A stretch of DNA of 64,000 bases from Jaapia argillacea MUCL 33604. Its lineage: Eukaryota > Basidiomycota > Agaricomycetes > Jaapiales > Jaapiaceae. Location of the stretch: assembly GCA_000697665.1 (NCBI GenBank), contig KL197733.1:123757-187756 (forward strand), in the 5' to 3' direction. This document shows positions 1 through 11,635 of this stretch, piece after piece. Within the stretch, counting starts at the first letter, position 1. Every line of letters begins with the position of its first letter. Made by a program: the position numbers and the translations under genes. A model generated the notes under the pieces. That model was not told where the DNA came from, ran no database searches, and saw nothing but the letters and a program-made list of their open reading frames with translations.

Positions 1-2
1 TA

Positions 3-539
3 AATGGAGTAAATGGTGAGAGGGAGAGAGGGTATGATTATGTGGAGGTTATGGCTTGTCCCGGTGGGTGTGTGAATGGAGGAGGACAATTGCGACCGTC
101 GGTCCGCGCCCAGGTAGAGAAGAAGACGGATGAAGAGGGTTACGAGAGGGATTGGAGTGGAAGTGGTGTGAAGGTGGGAGTTGGGATGGACGATGGAGAA
201 ACAAATGTGCAGGGATATGCAGGGAAGTGGGGGGATAAAGATTGGACGAAGAAGGTTGAGAGCGCGTACTGGCATGATCTGCCGACGCCTCCTGCATCAC
301 CGGCTTTGGAGTCATCCGAGGTGAAAATCAATGGACACGGGCGGTCGACGAGAGAGGCCGATCGATATGCCGCTATTGTGCTGAGAGATCTTTGTGAGCC
401 GGAAATTTTGAGTGGTGGAGAAGGCTTGACGTGGGAGACACACATGGGTGCAATTGCTGAAGAGAAACGTCGACTACATTTCCGAACTCAATACCGTGCC
501 GTCGAGGGTGAGGTCATTGGGCTTGCGGTCAAGTGGTAG
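3..539 (+). CDS. NAR1: Cytosolic Fe-S assembly factor NAR1, C-terminal part (5' end outside window)
   Basis: This is the last exon of a gene that starts upstream of the window; the frame is open from base 3 and ends with TAG at 537-539. The protein reads YDYVEVMACPGGCVNGGGQ near its start, the hallmark of the iron-hydrogenase-like C-terminal domain in which the cysteines hold an Fe-S cluster. It ends with RTQYRAVEGEVIGLAVKW, matching the usual Nar1/IOP1 terminus with its C-terminal Trp. Nar1 acts in the cytosolic iron-sulfur assembly (CIA) pathway, passing clusters to the CIA targeting complex. A hydrophilic insert of about 60 residues follows the cysteine motif. The gene is convergent with the small Cys-rich gene at 841-1319. 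Family identity is clear; only about 179 residues are visible. Confidence 0.9.
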   Translation, partial: NGVNGERERGYDYVEVMACPGGCVNGGGQLRPSVRAQVEKKTDEEGYERDWSGSGVKVGVGMDDGETNVQGYAGKWGDKDWTKKVESAYWHDLPTPPASPALESSEVKINGHGRSTREADRYAAIVLRDLCEPEILSGGEGLTWETHMGAIAEEKRRLHFRTQYRAVEGEVIGLAVKW

Positions 540-840
540 TTAGCCACGTCCTTGCGCACGTACACAGAATGTCGAATGTAGGATTTTATTATCAATTAGA
601 CGGTACAGGAATGGAAGAGGATACAGGCAGAGTTCTTCTGTGTAAGGATAAATAGGCGTGGATAGCGTGTAAAGCGATGATACAGCATAGCAATGGCGAT
701 GGAACATTAGCACAGCGGATACGCGTCGATTATAATGCCAGCTGATAAACTAGGCGTGAACGAAGTCGAAGGTGATGAGATGGAGGGGGTGATGGTGATG
801 TAGCAAACGGAAAGCTGTGTTCCAGCCACGGGAACTGTCG
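540..840. other. Convergent 3' spacer
   Basis: This stretch separates the stop codons of NAR1 and the minus-strand Cys-rich gene. It should hold both 3' UTRs. I see no further gene or repeat. Confidence 0.5.
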
Positions 841-1319
841 CTACCGGCGCTGCGCACCAGCGCCGCGATACCAATAGTGGCATTGATCGCAATATTCTTT
901 GGAGACAGCGGTGACTGTTTCTTTAGCGTCAGGGCCAAAATACTTTGCTCAATAATGTCAGAAAATAGAACAAGGACAAGCGATAACAAACGTACACGTT
1001 CACACTGGCAACCAGGACAAGGGTTGGAATGTTTGACGGAATTTATGCAGTACTGGCTGCGACAGTCTATCTTCCTGACCTTTCTCGTCTTGAAGCTGGT
1101 CAGTCCGATGATGATGGAGGAATGTCGGTGCTACTCACCACGACGTAGTGCTACACGTTGGATGACGTCAGCATCTAGTCCCCAGCATGCATCATCGAAG
1201 CAGGGAAGAACTTACCCCGCATCCGTACTTGGTACCTTCTCTGAGTGAAAGGACCGACGTCAGCTTCTGTTACGACCCGCAGAAGACTCGGACTCGACGT
1301 ACGTTTCGAGGTTGCACAT
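841..1319 (-). CDS. Small Cys-rich protein (82 aa) built from five tiny exons, one of 12 nt
   Basis: This gene contains no long open frame and was assembled from splice signals. Minus-strand exons are 1303-1319, 1216-1240, 1139-1150, 996-1088 and 841-942; each junction has GT-AG sites and the frame stays open from ATG at 1319 to TAG at 841-843. The product is 82 residues with nine cysteines in CxC, CxxC and spaced pairs, for example KIDCRSQYC, NPCPGCQCERY and YCDQCHYWY, spread over the whole chain. This looks like a compact zinc-binding or disulfide-free cysteine protein; there is no signal peptide. I recall similar small cysteine proteins as unnamed entries in basidiomycete genomes, but cannot name a family. 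The coherent cysteine spacing after splicing is the main evidence that it is real. Function is unknown. Confidence 0.72.
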
Positions 1320-2190
1320 TTCTGGGGTCGGTGCAAATGTGGAAAAGGTCGAAGTTTAGATGGCGGCTGAGTCAGAATCAAACTTTTAGACTCCCGTGAC
1401 GAGATCCGATATGGGAGGTGGGATGTACAAGGCAAGTGAGTCCAATTGTTTGTCGGTGGACGGGATGATTAGCGTTGTCGTCGATCAAGGGTGTTGTGGG
1501 GAAGGACGGAGGATGTAGTGTCAAGTTGGAGCAGGGAAGGGTAGATTGATGGTGAGGTTCGTGAACAAGCGAGGCCGGCTTTATAGTAAGATGCAACAAA
1601 GAATCCAGATATAGCTTATTCAGTATGGTCGCGGTGACATACTCTATCGTATGAAGGGGAGCAGTGCGAGTCACAAGACGGGTGGAAGGAACGAGATGAA
1701 GATGCGATAGCGGAGGCAGAATTTCTGCCGGGTCGGGAGATGTGCTGATTGCAAGCACGATAAAGCCAGGAGGAGATCTGATGTGGGTGAGGGTGATGGG
1801 TTCGATGCAAAAGTTACTCACCAAGTCGCTCGTTGCCAGCACGGTCACAAGGGGTTAAGCCGTGCACCGAAAGCGCAGCCTTCGATCGTCCGGAACTTTC
1901 ACCCGCGTTTTCAAAGCGTGTCGTCACAGAAACACAATTCGTTTCACCTTGACAATAAAATTCTGCAAATAAAGGAGTGTGAAAGAGCCTGCCGGGACTT
2001 GAGAGTTGCGGACACATATGGGTACATACCGTCGGGACGGAGACGGAGGATGGAAACCTTTATTGTTTTTCACCGTCACACGTAACCGAAGTGATTGGCA
2101 TTTTTAAGCCCACATGACGTAATATTTCTTTTGGGAATTAGGTTTGTGCAATAATCCCAACAACGCTGTCGCCCAGGGCTGCGGCCCAAA
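1320..2190. other. Divergent intergenic region
   Basis: This lies between the Cys-rich gene (start at 1319, minus) and TLG2 (start at 2191, plus) and should hold both promoters. Open frames here are short and lack domain signals. An exon-like piece on the minus strand (about 1827-1966, flanked by TTTGCAG and GTGAG) could be a 5' UTR exon of the Cys-rich gene, but I cannot show this. Confidence 0.4.
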
Positions 2191-4009
2191 ATGTCGTTGC
2201 TCTCAACCTCGACGTCCTCCGTTTCGAAAGGCTCTGCGTTCGAGCCCACCACACGATCGCGAACCTTGCTTTTTAGATCTTACCGCGACTCTTTACCCCG
2301 GTCTTCTCGCTTTTCTCGTTCTCGGCCTAGCTTTCAATACGACGAAACTTCTTTCAACGCAGGCGATGAGCGTGAAGGTCTCATTCACTCTGACCCAGGT
2401 CATGTCTCTCTCAACATAGACACTTTACCGCCGAAATGGTGCCGTCTTAATCTCCGGTTTGTTCCATCTATCGAGCTCTGAAGCTCAATTTGTATTAGGG
2501 TGGATATAGCAGAGCATGTTGAAGAGATCATAGCTGATACAAGGGCGAAGAGTACGTCTTACCTTCTCGCCATGTGTTCCCTTTCTAGCGCTTATTTGAT
2601 CTTTCGTTCCCGTGGTCTCGGGCTGAATACGCCTCTCTGCAGTCGCTGCTCTCGATAAACTCCACGCCAAACACGTTTTGCCGGGCTTCTCGGACCGATC
2701 AGCAGAGGAGAGAGAGATTGAGGCGGCAACCACCGACATAACCAAGGTATGCAGAATACCAGCTCCATCCGTTCTTCGTCCGAGGTTTATCACGTTTCTG
2801 AGCTCGACACGACCCGGTATCAACTGTGAACCGATGCTGATCATCCCTTTCACATCTCCACTAGAATTTCCGACAATGTCAGATGCTGATACAGCAGATC
2901 GGATCGAGAGGAGAACATTCTTTTCCACCGTCATCTTCGTCATCTACATCACGCCACGAAGGTCTAGCTGCAAAGAATGTACAACGAGGTCTGGCAGCTA
3001 AGGTTCAGGAGCTAAGCGCCACGTTTCGAAAGAAGCAGAGAGTGTATATGGAAAGTGAGTCTTCATCCCAAGGCTCCGACTTCCAATCGGTGCCTCGCTT
3101 TCGTTAATCGATTTCATGCTTGCTGACCATGTCCGATGGTATTTCCAGAATTACAAGGTCACGCGATCAGGAACCAGGATCTCTTGGTCGCTTCAGGAAC
3201 TATCTCTCCGCCACTCAAAGGCTCAGAAGGACTATATGCCGTCGACGAAGATGTCGAAGCAGCAGCGGCTGTGAGTTATCCCTCGCTCCATTTCACTGCG
3301 TCACACCTCGCTCAAAGCAGGTCTATCTGTGGCATCGTTATTCTCGTCCCTTTCGCTGGCACTCTTCTAGTCTAGAAACCAAGCTACCGCACAGGACATG
3401 GTCGAGCCTGACTTTCGCCAGCGGGATCGTGAACTCACTGAGATTGCAAAGTCGATATCCCAATTAGCTGAGCTGTTTAAGGACCTCTCCGCGCTAGTCA
3501 TCGATCAAGGCACCCTGTTGGACAGTATCGAGTACAATATTGAACAAACTGCGGTCCACGTTTCCGAGGCTGTGACCGAGCTCAACGTTGCACAACGGTG
3601 AGTTGCGCGTAATTCCTGCTATTTTTTACGTCCTCGTCCGTTGAAACACAGCTGACGATAAACGGATCTGTTCCGTCCCCTTTGGAATCCTTGGTGCTTC
3701 CCTCTCCCTCAACTCATGTCTGTTCTTTGTTCTCCCTATGTGTCGGTTCCTGCATCATCCGATTTTACGTATGGTGCTGGTAGGTATCAGAAAAATACGG
3801 GCAGACGGAAATGCATGTTCCTCTTGCTGCTTATCATCTTTGGCCTCATTCTTGTCCTCATATTCAAACCCCGTCGATCCTCTTCATCTTCCACTTCACC
3901 CTCCCAGAATACGGATACCCTTCCATCTATACCTGATGACTTTCATTTAGACAAAGTAGCGGAGCTTGTGATTCGAGGTAGACGGACATCTCTGTTTATC
4001 GTCACGTAG
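2191..4009 (+). CDS. TLG2: t-SNARE of the TGN/endosome, Tlg2/syntaxin-16 type
   Basis: Seven exons fit with continuous frame: 2191-2438, 2499-2551, 2643-2746, 2865-3054, 3149-3270, 3371-3597 and 3784-4009, giving about 389 residues. The N-terminus carries TRSRTLLFRSYRDS, the conserved Tlg2 start region that binds Vps45 in the family. An Habc-like helical part follows (PPKWVDIAEHVEEIIADT; LDKLHAKHVLPGF). The SNARE helix lies near residues 250-315 (LAELFKDLSALVIDQGTLLD, with the central Gln of a Qa-SNARE), and a tail anchor near 325-343 (CMFLLLLIIFGLILVLIF). About 45 polar residues follow the membrane segment. In yeast Tlg2 drives fusion of endosome-derived vesicles with the trans-Golgi. The first intron has a weak donor (GTGCCG). 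Identity is secure; the far C-terminus could contain one more intron. Confidence 0.92.
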
Positions 4010-5160
4010 ATAGATAGAGTAATGTCTTCTTTTATTCTATCGTAACCTAGTTTGTTGGAGCCTACTGCCGCCTACATACATACCCATTGCGATTACCTCG
4101 AGATACCAAGACCGGGCTACAGATCTTTGATGAGATCGCCGTCGCCTGCTGGTTCGTCTCGACTTGCCCTTGGGTGAGGGAAGGGAAGTTGATTGCTCCC
4201 TTTGATATCTTGGAGAGCCAGAACTTCAACCAACAGCTCCCGTAATGTGATTAAGGTCGTATCCGAACGTTGATTGGCAGCACCTCGGTAAGTCTAGATG
4301 AACGAATCACTGCATGGATGGGATGTCAAATCCCCGATGTTGCTATGCTTAAAGATAGGTGCAGCGAACGATCTTCAGCGATACCAAATTTTTTTGACAA
4401 GTATAATCAACGTGGGTGCGGCCAGGATGGGGAAGATCAGCGTGTTCGGAGGTGAGATGCGGATGATCCGTTGTCGCGACAGGATCGCGAACGTTGAGAG
4501 GAGGGCCATGAGGATGAGGTCCGTTGACCGACCAAGCGACGTCCAGGGATGAAACAAAGATCACCCAGATATACGGGTAGGTGTAGTATCAGATGGTATT
4601 CTGGGTATGCAAGAGAGAAATATTCTTAGGAAATCGTCCGGGGAATCGGTCTGATTTCTCGGGACTGACAGTCTCGACGAGGGGGAGGGAGAATTCCGAA
4701 TTGTCCTTTGGACCCCTCACGGCTACGGGAAGGTCCTTTTGGTTCACATGGGCTACAAGCGATGGTTGTCGGCTAGGCGTAGCGGAACGCCCTCCGCGCA
4801 GGGCTCTGCTAAAGGGAATGTATGAATTTGAGAAGTGACACGCATAATAGTAATTGAGCTACCTCTCTTCAGTAGATATATCGAGTCTCAACCCGAAAAT
4901 GACTGGTTGATGCGGGAGGTTGCATGGCACGGGATATGCCCGAAATTTGGCTCAGAGGTAAGTATTGAGGACTTTCGCCCCCCTGAGGAGTTGAAGCAAA
5001 AGACGCCACATTGTCGCGGGCACGCGCGCGATGTTGATCTTTTGCCTATTTTTGATGTTTCGGGCTCTAGTGCTCCATCTTTGAAATAATATACACTCCT
5101 TTCCCCTGCCCCTCATTGCTTTCTTCCCCACGTTTGCTTCTCCTGGTCGAAGTGCACAAG
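4010..5160. other. Gene-free stretch with a possible membrane-gene relic
   Basis: No complete gene is visible between TLG2 and the channel gene. On the minus strand near 4375-4600 two overlapping frames both look membrane-like, one reading YIWVIFVSSLDVAW and the other LIFPILAAPTLIILVKK. They lie in different frames over the same bases, as would a decayed or frameshifted gene. The last few hundred bases should contain the promoter and 5' UTR of the channel gene at 5161. Confidence 0.3.
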
Positions 5161-8100
5161 ATGGCCGGTCGCCCACCACAGCCCTACGATCCAGTAGAGC
5201 TGTATCGCCCAGGTCCGAGCCTGGACCTTGGACACGATGGGGGCCAAGGGACTTCATCGGGATACCCTCAGAGTATGCATGCTGGTTCTGATTTTGATGA
5301 CAACGATACTTCATCTGAATGCTCGACTCATCCCTTGCAAGGCCCTCCTATGCCTTCGGCAGAACACCCACTGCAAAACAACGCGGGTTCTTCTCAAGTA
5401 CGGATCGCTGACATGAATTACGATGCTGAGAATGGAGGGAGTGCGAAGAAACGCAGCCCTTACTTTCAAGCCCCTGCACATAATCGGGGGTCGAGTTGGG
5501 ATGTGCTAGCTGGGATCAAGACTCAATACGAGGAGTTTGATTCAAGAAATGCAAGTCAGGCCCATCTGGCCTTCGCGGAAGGCGACATACCAAAGGACAA
5601 GGTGCGATTGAACAGAAGTTATACCTTCGTTTGCTAATTGGCCTTGTACACGCCAGTTTTCAAAGTTGTACAATTATCTATTGAACGTGTCAATCGTCAC
5701 CCGTTGGATCCTATTCATCGTTCCTGTCATGGCAATTCTTTGGATACCTGGTATTCTTGGTCTCACCACATTTCCCCATGCAGAAGTGAGTGGTTTGTTG
5801 TGTTATCTCAATCCGAGCAATGCCCTACTTCTGATGTCGTAGGTATGGGGTGTGAAGCTCCTCTGGTGGAGCATCTGGTTTAGCGTTCTCTGGGGAGGTG
5901 AGTCGCGCTCTGCCAGAACACACTTGATCGTAGGAAGTTGATGAGATTGAATAGGATGGTGGGCAGCACTGGCCACAGCGTGAGTGGGCTTTCAGCATTC
6001 TAGAGTTCCGGACACTCAACACGATTACCCTTCAGACGAATCTTGCCCACCGTTGCCCGTAGTACCCTTGGTTTGGTAGCAGTGGGAAGTCGACGTTACA
6101 TCGATTGGTTGACTGTCTTACACCGGTACGCTTCCTCCCTTACCTGACGTATCCCCATACTCATTGACGCAATTACAGATATGTAGCCCTGTTTGCGTGG
6201 ACCCTGGCCATCTGGATCGCCTACAATCCTCTCATCGATCGACGACAAGACGCCAATGCTAGCACCAATAGCAAATCCATTGTTCAGCTGATAGCCAAGC
6301 TTTTGTTTGCCCTCTACCTCTGCGCAGCCCTCCTTGCATTTGAGAAATTCTCTATTCAGTGGATTGCAGGGAAATTCCATGAACGTTCATATGCAGGTAA
6401 TTTGGTCGTTAATTTCCATTCACCCAGCTCCACAACCTAACTTCTGGCTGATCTTCTTTCCCAAACAAGAGCGTATCACAGACCAGAAATTCGCTATCAA
6501 AGTACTCACAATACTCTATACCCACTCAAGTGATATCCCAGGGCGCTCTGATACCCTTCGCGATCGTGATGGGCTTAGCATGAAACGAGCGTCCATGAAC
6601 CCTAAACTTCTACTCAAGAAAGCTATCAGGGGTGTCCGAAATGCTGCCACCACAACTACCACAGTCCTGGGAAATGTGGCGTCTGAGATGGCTGGAAGGT
6701 CAGACCATTTTCCGAACGTTTTCGAACTTCTCAATTGATATCAATCTTGATAGTTCGGTGTTACAACCCAATTCGCCTGAAGCGAAGGTCAAGACTGCTT
6801 TGGCCTCTGCTAATAAATCTCGACTGGTTTGTTTCATATCTTGGGTTTTCATGGTAAGAAGTTCTGACGCGGTTCCGAACGCGTAGCTTGCTCGCCGTCT
6901 CTTCTACTCCTTCGTAAAGCCAGGACACGAATGCCTCTTCGTCGATGATATTGCAAAATTCTTTCCCACGCGCGATGAAGCCGACGCTGCTTTTGCCCTC
7001 TTCGATAAGGACGGCAACGGAGATGCGACCCGTGATGAAGTTGATCTTGCTTGCATGTCCGTCAACACGCGATGGTCTTTCCTTGTGATTATACAACTTA
7101 CCCCGCGTGTACTTCCAGGGAATGTCACCGCGAACAGTTATCGATCGAGCACTCGATGCGGGACTTGGATAGCGCTGTTGGGAGGTTGGATAATATTTTT
7201 ATGAGTTTATATGTTATTATTGCTATCTTAATCATCGCCGTTGCATTGGTAAGTTCATTCCTTCCTTCTCGAAACCGCAGTTGATCATCCCGTGGCTGTA
7301 GGAGGCACAATTATTGACACTGATCACGGGTGCAGGCACCCTGCTTCTCGGTAAGCTTTCTGAGCAACCACTCAGTCCATCCTGGCTCATTTTGACGCCA
7401 TTTATGATCAGGCCTGAGTTGGCTTATCGGTGGTAGTCTGCAAGAAGTTTTGACGAGTATCATTTTCTTGTTTATCAAGCACCCATTCGATGTGGGCGAT
7501 CGAGTCGATCTGACGGACGGGAGCTTCACTGTCAAGGAGATCAGATTATTGTCCACCATCTTCTTGGATTCAAATGGAACCAGCGTCCAAGCACCCAATA
7601 CCATCTTGAACACGAAGGTAGGAAGTAGAATTCCTTGACGGGAGCGTCGCTGAACGCCGGATATCGCAATAGTTCATACAAAACATCCGTCGAAGTCCAC
7701 AGGTATGCGGAGCAGCGTTTTCCCGTGTTTTCGGCATCGAAGTTGACCTTGTTTCAGATGTCGGAAACCTTCAAGTTCGAAGTGGAGTACTCAACCACCT
7801 TCGAACAACTCGAATCTCTTCGAGATAAGATGATGGCCTTCCTCGAAGCCGAGAGAAGGGACTACTTCCCGGTATTCGACGTCATTGTTCTTGGTGAGCA
7901 CTCCCTCTGCATTTATCGAGGCACGTGTCTGGATTTGTCGGATAGATATCCCCGACCAGGAGAAGATGGCTCTGAAAGTCGATATCAAGTACAAAAGTAA
8001 TTTCCAACAAGGGGCACTCAAAGGTTTGTAAATTTCATTGATATCCTTCGAGAAACTGGATGTCATGCGAGCGTTACAGCCAAGCGTCACAATAAATGGG

Positions 8101-8684
8101 TATGCGCGCTCAAATCTGCGATGGCTGAATGCTTGATCTATGGGCCGAAAGGCAACCCGAACCCACCACCGGAAATCTCAAGGCACACCGTAGTCCCCTG
8201 GGAGGACGTGGCAGCGGAAGACCAGCAAAAAAAGGCCGCTGATGGGAAAGCCAGTGCTGAACCGAAAGCCTCTATGCCTCAAGGTGGTTGGCGGTTGACG
8301 GATAAGAATGCTGCGATGGGTGCGCATTACACTGCCATAGAAGGGGTTCCTGACGAGTACTCAACCTTACTTGATCCATCTTTGCAGCTGACGCCTCACA
8401 AGACATCTTCGGCGACGACAAGGACGTGAGTCCTCACGCACCGGTGATGTTTGATTATGAGGCTAACATTCATCTCCCAGTTACGCTCTATGAAATCCAC
8501 AACGGGAACACCTACTGGTCTACGAAGCAGGTCCCAGACCGAATCACCCATCTCAGGCATCCCCACTCCCGCCCTGATGCCACCGTTCCCACCGCCCACT
8601 GGTCCAGCCATGGAGGAGATTGAGATGGGGACACCGAGGGGTGCAACATTCCCTCGTGCGCAAACCCGTACACACACTTCCTGA
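5161..8684 (+). CDS. MscS-family mechanosensitive channel with EF hand (Msy1/Msy2 type)
   Basis: A many-exon gene starting at [13 protein letters not shown]. The N-terminus is a long disordered cytosolic region, followed by transmembrane segments ([55 protein letters not shown]). A canonical EF-hand loop [12 protein letters not shown] is encoded near 7000-7035. The MscS pore helix and beta domain follow ([35 protein letters not shown]). This order, with the EF hand just before the pore, is that of fungal Msy1/Msy2 channels of the ER, which in fission yeast control calcium after hypo-osmotic shock. The tail is resolved by two introns (about 8319-8387 and about 8430-8481), giving [13 protein letters not shown] joined to [13 protein letters not shown] and stop TGA at 8682-8684. 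The alternative ending without the first of these introns leaves a worse frame. It is convergent with the next gene. Confidence 0.9.
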
Positions 8685-8870
8685 GTTGTCGTAAATACTT
8701 ATTTCTGGAACTTTTCTGGATGTATTTGAGTGCTTCATATATATATTTTCGTATCCACGGACTTCAGTGGGTAGTGTCAGGGCAACATCATCATTCAGAT
8801 GTACACGATACAGGTTTGGGAATGTATAAGATCACGTGCTTCACTACCCGTCTGACTTGGTATTTGCCGT

Positions 8871-10430
8871 CTATAGAGCAGCAGGTTCAGTCTGAGCGTT
8901 GCCATCTGGAGGAGACAGAGCAGTCCCTCGAAGAGAACCATACAGTCGACCAGTACTCCTCCACAGTGACGAAACCACGCCCGACAATCCAGAGAAAGAA
9001 ATCATCTCGGAGCCTCCGGAACTTGACCCACTACTAGTACTGACCGAACCCTCACTTCCTTCCCTGTACACCCTCCCTCCACTCCGACGAAATTGTATAT
9101 TAGTCACATAAGGGTGTTCCCGAAGATGTGAGGGAGAATGCCCATGTCTGATCTCCCTCTCTCTTGCATGGAGTCGACGCATTCGCCTTGCGTCAAGAGC
9201 TGAATACGGTGGAGGAGGGTCGCCGTTGAGGGGCGCATCGGAGAAGTAGGAGTCCTCTATGTTTAATTGAAGGTGCACGTACGCGCGTCGGTAGTCGGCG
9301 CGGGTGTACGGAGGTGGGAGGACTTCTGTGTTTCGAGTTTGAGGAGGTCGGCGCGTGGGTTGCGAGACGCTGTTGGGATGAACAGCTTGTTCTTGGTTGC
9401 GATCTTGGCGTGGACCAGCCGTGCCCGATGTTGGGTTGGAAGAAAACGCCGCTTCTTGTCCTGGAGAGGGGCTGAAATTGGGATGGCGCCGACCCAGAGT
9501 GAGAGATAACGGTGTGGTGTCTTCTGCGTCTTGAGGAGCCCGGACTTCACGGGTTGGTCGGCGAGTTGGCAGCACGATTCGACTATCAGGATCCGAGGAT
9601 AAAGACAGGAAGGGCACTGCGGGCCATTGACTTGGGTTTTGTCTCTGTCCTCGACGATGATTTCTCTCCGAGTGTCGGCCGTCTTGATGGTCATTTTGCG
9701 CAGACGGAGGAAGCGGTGACTCCAGGTCAGGTCCTGGTGACCTCAGCGAATCAACATCCTGGCCACCACGAGTGTGCTGGTGTGAGGGAGTTTCTGATAG
9801 ATGGGCTTCACGAGGGTGACGAGAAGTCGACTGTGCAGGGACGATGTGAATATCACAATGAAATCAGAAAAATGCAATAGAATCGAGACGAACCTGTTCC
9901 GGCCTGAGCTTGCAAAACACGCAGTTACAGCCTGCTACTTGTGTCGTTTCACTTAGGAAATTGTGTAGTAACTGTCCACAAGTACAACATACGTAAGACA
10001 GAGACTATCAACGACTGAAAGAGCTAAGGCTTACGACCGAATCAAAGTCCTGGTTCTGAACTCTAACGTTCTGGGCCTTGGGAATCCGAAATTCAGGGAT
10101 AAGTCTAAGTGAGGATGCAAGAGGAGATAACGTACCTGTCCAAGTAAAGGATCTCCTTCAACGTTTTGGGGTTGTTCCTGCTCCTGCTCCTGCACCTTTG
10201 CGCGCGGAGATTGTGGGGATCCCCGCTCCCGATTGATGACATTGGTATTGAAGAAACTCATTGCAGTGTAAAAGCCAAGAAGTCCAGTTTGAATGATAAG
10301 CCCAAAGAACCAGTTGTGTGTGTGTGAAGGAAGGTAGAATGGCACCAGGCCGGTAGAGACTCGACTATGAAGAAAAGCAGTGGCAGACAGCGAGCATATA
10401 GCAACAATAGGATGTAGGCAGATGGATCAT
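8871..10430 (-). CDS. Predicted membrane protein with two PPxY motifs (5' end uncertain)
   Basis: The large last exon runs from about 9828 to TAG at 8871-8873 and gives about 318 mostly disordered residues. It contains two PPxY motifs, LPPPYTRADYRRAY and DPPPPYSALDARR, and a Ser/Gly-rich tail. An upstream exon (about 10136-10400) encodes VPFYLPSHTHNWFFGLIIQ followed by TGLLGFYTAMSFF, a likely membrane segment, then an acidic/Gln stretch ending before a GTACGT donor. PPxY is the ligand of WW domains, so a membrane-anchored double-PPxY protein fits an adaptor or substrate of an Rsp5/NEDD4-type ligase; this is inference. The start codon is unresolved: ATG at 10430 follows a TATA box but lies in another frame, and a small exon may be missing. 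No family recognised. Confidence 0.55.
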
Positions 10431-10450
10431 GACCAGAGGGACGATGGGAG

Positions 10451-10460
10451 GTTATATAGG
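10451..10460 (-). promoter_or_regulatory. TATA-like box
   Basis: The minus strand reads CCTATATAAC about 20-30 bases before the first ATG of the PPxY-protein locus, a usual place for a fungal TATA element. Confidence 0.4.
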
Positions 10461-11635
10461 GAGAGGGACGGAGGTGTCAGACGGGGGATTCAGATTGCGA
10501 TCGCAACCGTTTCTTGCGTGAATGTGAGGAGATACTTCCATCTCCCCGTCGCGAGACCTCCAGGGGGTAGGGTTGTTCTGAGTCTTGAGGCGGAGGATCC
10601 GAGACGGGTTCGGGATGAGACACATTGGAATGTTTGCTGGTAAGTCTGCTCGAGTCTTGAATTGAAGCGCAGATGCGGAAAGATATGAATCCATCAAGGT
10701 TCAGATCGCAATATAAACCAGAAAACAGCCTTGTAAGATGGGCGCAACTCTTATTCCGTCGAATCATGAGGAGAGGATGGCAGTTGCCTATCAAACTCCG
10801 GGGTGAAGGTTTGTGATTGTGCCATATGTAGGTGACTTGGCTGTGGGCGCAAGAGTCCACATCATGGTAGCAGTTTGGGTTGAAGATGCTTATCCGTCCA
10901 GTTCGACACGAGGCCATCACAACAATTGTCACCGAATCGCCTTTTGGCTTGGCGACAACACTCGAGAATATCTGCGGACAACGATCAAGTTCGTCAACAA
11001 CGGGCTGAGAGCGGCACACTGGTATAATTGTCGAGAACAACTGACCAAAGTTTTATCCAAAGTGCCCACCGCTGCATCCCCGAAGACGGACATGCTCTTG
11101 TAATTCCGTTTCCCGGTGACCTCGGCTATCTTGGCCCTATCACATTCCGTCCTTCATCTGATTTGACAGAGCCTCGAAAGCGATGCTTGGTTTGAGTCTG
11201 ATTTGTCAAGATACTGATTGTAAGAGCACTTTTTGGTATACCCATCATGATTTACGATACTCTTAAGATGTTCCTCTCCCGATGTCGAAGGGATAACACC
11301 TACGGGACAAGGGCGTTGATGCTCCCTGCGTCAATTTCAGACCCGCCTTTCCAGGCGAATGATTCGGCTCGAGACTTGGGCACCGCCACACCGATACCTC
11401 CTGATGCAATCGTACCGCCTCAGCCTCAAGGGTCCACCAAATCATCCAATCACGCTCCGAATTGAGTTCGGCAAGCTCTCTGGGGGCATTTCGACGAGGC
11501 TTAGACTCCAAACCTTCTCATTGATGGCCGCATTGCCCGCGCACGAAAAGACTTAAGAGTCTGCTCGCTGTGTCGCCCTCGATCTATACTCTATCACAAC
11601 CTTTTCAATCCTTTCCCTTTGGTAATCGACTTAAG
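10461..11635. other. Intergenic region with an unsupported minus-strand open frame
   Basis: This separates the PPxY gene (minus) from the single-pass membrane gene (plus). A 187-codon frame on the minus strand (10477-11040) ends in a basic segment SRKKRLRSQSESPV but has no recognisable domain and lacks introns, unlike its neighbours; I do not call it a gene. The last few hundred bases should hold the promoter of the gene starting at 11636. Confidence 0.35.

Noticed and set aside
10477-11040. A 187-codon minus-strand frame
   Set aside because: No domain, no introns in an intron-rich setting, and it lies over promoter sequence; composition does not look coding.
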